NCBI GenBank assembly: GCA_950097015.1
Contig: CATNEN010000033.1
Coordinates: 3,208,001-3,272,000, forward strand
Origin: Macrostomum hystrix
Lineage: Eukaryota; Platyhelminthes; Macrostomidae
Direction: 5' to 3'
Length of the DNA stretch: 64,000 nucleotides
Part shown: piece by piece, positions 60,701 through 64,000 of the stretch
How positions within the stretch are numbered: the first letter of the stretch is position 1
How the letters are laid out: every line of letters starts with the position of its first letter
The notes under the pieces: generated by a model
What the model was told of the DNA's origin: nothing
Seen by the model: only the letters and a program-made list of their open reading frames with translations
Database searches by the model: none
Program-made: the position numbers and the translations under genes

Positions 60701-60957
60701 CAAGGCTTCACCTGTTAGACAAGGCTTCACCTGTTAGACAAGGCTTCACCTGTTAAAGTCACGGCTTCACCTGTTAACAACAGCTCACCTTTTCCGCACC
60801 ACTTAGTGCTGGGAATGATGAATACACTGACAGACTCATTCCCAGCCTTCTGAGCCGCATCACTGGCTGGCAGAGCCAAGCAAAAGCTGGACAGGAGTTG
60901 GACAAGCAGCAGAACTGACAGCAGCATCTCTGCACTAATTTTGATATTCAAATTCAT
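57782..60957 (-). CDS. Secreted phospholipase A2, group III (bee-venom-type fold)
   Basis: Three exons: 60789-60957, 59550-59712 and 57782-58034, phases 1 and 2, 194 residues. Residues 1-29 include a signal peptide (MLLSVLLLVQLLSSFCLALP). The calcium loop is W53-C54-G-K-G57-N; the catalytic motif C75-C76-R-D-H79-D80-T-C82 keeps the His-Asp pair; CDCD (106-109) and FYFC (112-115) follow in the family order. The enzyme is predicted to hydrolyse the sn-2 acyl bond of phospholipids outside the cell or in the secretory lumen. All key catalytic residues are present, so it is probably active. The C-terminal part after residue 160 is divergent. Both introns are filled with arrays: a 19-bp array in intron 1 and a 28/30-bp array in intron 2. 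Confidence 0.93.
58045..59532. repeat. 28/30-bp satellite filling PLA2 intron 2 (about 51 copies)
   Basis: Unit gcagggtgtcactgcatgac plus ccagagaga (28 bp) or an extra ga (30 bp). A central block from about 58490 to 59000 contains about 17 apparently identical 30-bp copies; flanks are almost all 28-bp. It covers all but about 30 bases of intron 58035-59549. Confidence 0.97.
59720..60090. other. Unique part of PLA2 intron 1
   Basis: AT-rich, nothing recognised. Confidence 0.5.
60105..60780. repeat. 19-bp ggcttcacctgttagacaa minisatellite, about 35 copies, PLA2 intron 1
   Basis: A second subtype has aagtcacggcttcacctgtt. The array ends within about 10 bases of the donor at 60788. Confidence 0.95.
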
Positions 60958-60959
60958 GC

Positions 60960-61545
60960 CTATAACAGAATACTGAGAAGGTCACACTTCAGGTGCGAGC
61001 ACGGGCCCCTGGACTGCTCTCTCAACTATTCCAGTTATTTTGTAAATATCGCATTAAATATGTTTCGTGTATAGGCGGTGTTTCGAAAGCAATAAGACAG
61101 AGCCTCAGATGCGGGTCGGCTGCGGGCACACCCCCTGCTTTGCCTCTCTCCCCCTTGCGCTGTCCTCCGTGGACGTGAAAGGAGAGACAGAGGGGCCCAT
61201 CAGCTATTGGCTGACTTGTCATGGGCCAAGGGTGCAAGTGAAGGGACATTTTGGTACGGTTGAGTTTCTTTTTACAATCCTAAAATTGAGACAAGCGAGA
61301 GAAGAGAGAGACAGAAAGACGAAAAGAGACCATTGAGAACTCAAAATGAGCGGACTCAGTTTGCGGTGGCGCGACTAGCTTGAAACTGGCGCTGGCGAAC
61401 TTGCTAGTTAGAGACAGTTCTAGGACTCGCTTCATCGCTTCTGTTCCACAAATCCTTAGTCTGGACTGGCTTTGTAGAGTGGACAGCCCAGGTTGAACAC
61501 CAGAAACTAGCACAGAGACTAGAGAAGAGATAGGCGAGAAAATAT
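60960..61545. other. Upstream of PLA2, no gene recognised
   Basis: Several short frames on both strands without motifs. A ttctgttatag|gcATG context directly precedes the PLA2 start and could be an acceptor. Confidence 0.4.
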
Positions 61546-61549
61546 TGGA

Positions 61550-63020
61550 GAGAATAGACTAAATGGGAGAGAAAAGACTAGATTGGAGAGATAGACTGGA
61601 TGGGAGAGAATAGACTAGATGGGAGAGAATATACTAGATGGGAGAGAATATACTAGATGGGAGAGAATAGACTAGATGGGAGAGAATAGACTAGATGGGA
61701 GAGAAAAGACTAGATGGGAGAGAATAGACTAAATGGGAGAGAATATACTAGATGGGAGAGAATAGACTAGATGGGAGAGAATAGACTAGTTGGGAGAGAA
61801 TAGACTAAATGGGAGAGAATATACTAGATGGGAGAGAATAGACTAGATGGGAGAGAATAGACTAGATGGGAGAGAATAGACTAGATGGGAGAGAAAAGAC
61901 TAGATGGGAGAGAATAGACTAAATGGGAGAGAATATACTAGATGGGAGAGAATAGACTAGATGGGAGAGAATAGACTAGTTGGGAGAGAATAGACTAAAT
62001 GGGAGAGAATATACTAGATGGGAGAGAATAGACTAGATGGGAGAGAATAGACTAGTTGGGAGAGAATAGACTAGATGGGAGAGAATAGACTAGTTGGGAG
62101 AGAATAGACTAGATGGGAGAGAATAGACTAGATGGGAGAGAATAGACTAGATGGGAGAGAATAGACTAAATGGGAGAGAATATACTAGATGGGAGAGAAT
62201 AGACTAGATGGGAGAGAATAGACTAGATGGGAGAGAATAGACTAGATGGGAGAGAATAGACTAGATGGGAGAGAATAGACTAGTTGGGAAAGAATAGACT
62301 AGATGGGAGAGAAAAGACTAGTTGGGAGAGAATAGACTAGATGGGAGAGAATAGACTAGTTGGGAAAGAATAGACTAGATGGGAGAGAATAGACTAGTTG
62401 GGAAAGAATAGACTAGATGGGAGAGAATAGACTAGATGGGAGAGAATAGACTAGATGGGAGAGAATAGACTAGATGGGAGAGAATAGATTAGATGGGAGA
62501 GAATAGACTAGATGGGAGAGAATAGACTAGTTGGGAAAGAATAGACTAGATGGGAGAGAATAGACTAGATGGGAGAGAATAGACTAGATGGGAGAGAATA
62601 GACTAGTTGGGAGAGAATAGGCTTGATGGGAGAGAATAGACTAGATGGGAGAGAAAAGACTAGATGGGAGAGAATAGACTAAATGGGAGAGAATATACTA
62701 GATGGGAGAGAATAGACTAGATGGGAGAGAATAGACTAGTTGGGAGAGAATAGACTAAATGGGAGAGAATATACTAGATGGGAGAGAATAGACTAGATGG
62801 GAGAGAATAGACTAGATGGGAGAGAATAGACTAGATGGGAGAGAAAAGACTAGATGGGAGAGAATAGACTAAATGGGAGAGAATATACTAGATGGGAGAG
62901 AATAGACTAGATGGGAGAGAATAGACTAGTTGGGAAAGAATAGACTAGATGGGAGAGAATAGACTAGATGGGAGAGAATAGACTAGATGGGAGAGAATAG
63001 ACTAGATGGGAGAGAATACA
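61550..63020. repeat. 19-bp gggagagaatagactagat satellite, about 77 copies
   Basis: Subtypes with tatact, aaaagact, actaaat and actagtt recur in the same order, so blocks of about 190-250 bp have been duplicated (compare 61680-61800, 61860-61980 and 62640-62760). Confidence 0.97.
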
Positions 63021-63740
63021 TGGGAAGGTCACGTACAGTGTTTGTTAAAAAAATTCTGATGCTTTCTCTAACACGCCTCGCACGATTAAAAATATCATAG
63101 GCGAATTAGGAAATGTCTGCATCAAGCTACTTATAGTAAGTCACGAAAGCCTATGATAAAATATTAAAAAATAAAGCAACTATTTTGTGAGTTTGTTTAG
63201 TGAAAGGCACTTCCAATATTAATTGCATCAGATTAGTAATAACGATCAGAGCTAGAAGTTAAGCAAGTGTCTAATCGCCACTTATTTGTATAATTTCACT
63301 TTAACACAAGATCTTCATTAACAGCAGCACTCAATCTCCCAGCGGAGGCTAATAAAGACATAAATAAACTTATTTTGTATAGATCATTTTTTCAGAAGGC
63401 AGCGTGCCCAGAACGCAATAGCTCAGAAAAGTTTCGATAAATAAAAAACAATGAAAAGATAGTAGGCTAAAATATATGGGCATGCATATATATAGGATTC
63501 AATAGGTTTTGTGTGCTGTCAATCTGCTATTTCAGAACTGCGTCTATATAACTGTACCTAAAAGGTATGGGACATAAATGTGCGGTAAAAATCAAATAGC
63601 AAACGCTAACACCAGCGAGACAGCAGTAGAAAATATATACGCCCTTTGTTATAACGTAACACTAGGCTTTTGTAGGCCGGGTATCCGTTATGGTCTGGTT
63701 CACCATGGCAACAATGAAAGTTCCAAGGCATCGCCTGCTC
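63021..63740. other. AT-rich 3' flank of the right-edge gene, nothing else recognised
   Basis: No feature seen. Confidence 0.5.
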
Positions 63741-63743
63741 TCC

Positions 63744-64000
63744 TTAGTCCTCATCGGCCTTCGACTCGCCTTTCTTTTCCTCTTCCTTCCCCTCGTCGTC
63801 GGGTTCGGCCGATTTCTCGGCCTCGGCCTTCGGTTCTTCCTCAATCTCCACTTTAGACTCTTTGTCTTTCTCGTCCGCTTCTTTTTTATTTTGCTCGGTC
63901 TCTTTGTCCTTCTCCACCGAGTCTTTGTCCTTCTCCTCCGAGTCTTTGTCCTTCTCCTCCGAGTCTTTGTCTTTGTCATCGGATTCTTTGTCCTTCTCAG
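63744..64000 (-). CDS. C-terminal end of an acidic Lys/Glu/Asp-rich protein (partial, 5' end off the right edge)
   Basis: 84 codons plus stop TAA at 63744-63746, open to the window edge. Made of DKDSEEK-type repeats (9 codons) followed by a KAEAEKSAEPDDEGKEEEKK tail. Highly charged and probably disordered. Tails like this occur in chromatin, ER and cytoskeletal proteins; no function can be assigned from this part. The other minus frame over the same bases reads as an Arg/Lys-rich shadow. Confidence 0.6.
   Translation of the reverse strand, partial: EKDKESDDKDKDSEEKDKDSEEKDKDSVEKDKETEQNKKEADEKDKESKVEIEEEPKAEAEKSAEPDDEGKEEEKKGESKADED

Noticed and set aside
63662..63979. Arg/Lys-rich 105-codon minus frame at the right edge
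   Set aside because: Shadow of the acidic protein frame on the same strand; that frame has the better stop context and composition.

Overview
The window is metazoan genomic DNA. It holds spliced genes with GT-AG introns, TATA boxes and AATAAA signals. Recognisable animal proteins include SLU7, complexin, ARL6IP1, DCDC1, a class A peptide GPCR and a group III secreted PLA2. Coding exons are GC-rich and intergenic DNA is AT-rich. By my tally about a third of the window (roughly 20 kb) is tandem repeat in over 35 separate arrays with mostly unrelated units. That repeat load, compact exons and possible trans-splice acceptors just upstream of several start codons fit a free-living flatworm such as Macrostomum, but this is inference; only 'spiralian-type invertebrate' is reasonably safe.

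Layout. 1-3000: the first two coding exons of SLU7 (minus), running off the left edge. 3643-5088: a two-exon DUF4743/Nudix hydrolase (minus). 5.1-8.8 kb: AT-rich intergenic DNA with a tRNA-type SINE and a GC-rich unexplained island. 9040-9312: a small secreted peptide with an acidic propiece and an Arg/Tyr-rich tail. 10.85-11.83 kb: a GT32-type glycosyltransferase (minus). 12.6-19.2 kb: mostly satellites. 19.5-23.6 kb: a two-exon peptide GPCR (minus). 24-28.5 kb: satellites and a SINE. 29.06-31.84 kb: a previously unnoticeable five-exon peptide-precursor-like gene (plus), the best candidate for something undescribed. 32.1-38.4 kb: a seven-exon protein with three PDZ domains, possibly PAR-3-like (minus). 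42.8-43.9 kb: complexin (plus). 46.6-53.1 kb: an uninterrupted 2152-codon DCDC1 homologue (minus). 54.9-56.1 kb: ARL6IP1 (plus). 57.8-61.0 kb: a group III PLA2 (minus). 61.5-63.0 kb: a large 19-bp array. 63.7-64.0 kb: the 3' end of an acidic protein gene (minus).

The strongest structural theme is that nearly every intron I could define carries its own tandem array, usually with a private unit, sometimes filling almost the whole intron (PLA2 intron 2) or including the 3' splice site (glycosyltransferase). The arrays make many long open frames that are not genes. Several genes fit neuronal or secretory biology (complexin, peptide GPCR, peptide precursor, PLA2, ARL6IP1), but their order suggests no operon or shared pathway. 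All exon junctions were read by eye from splice consensus and phase; none has transcript support here.
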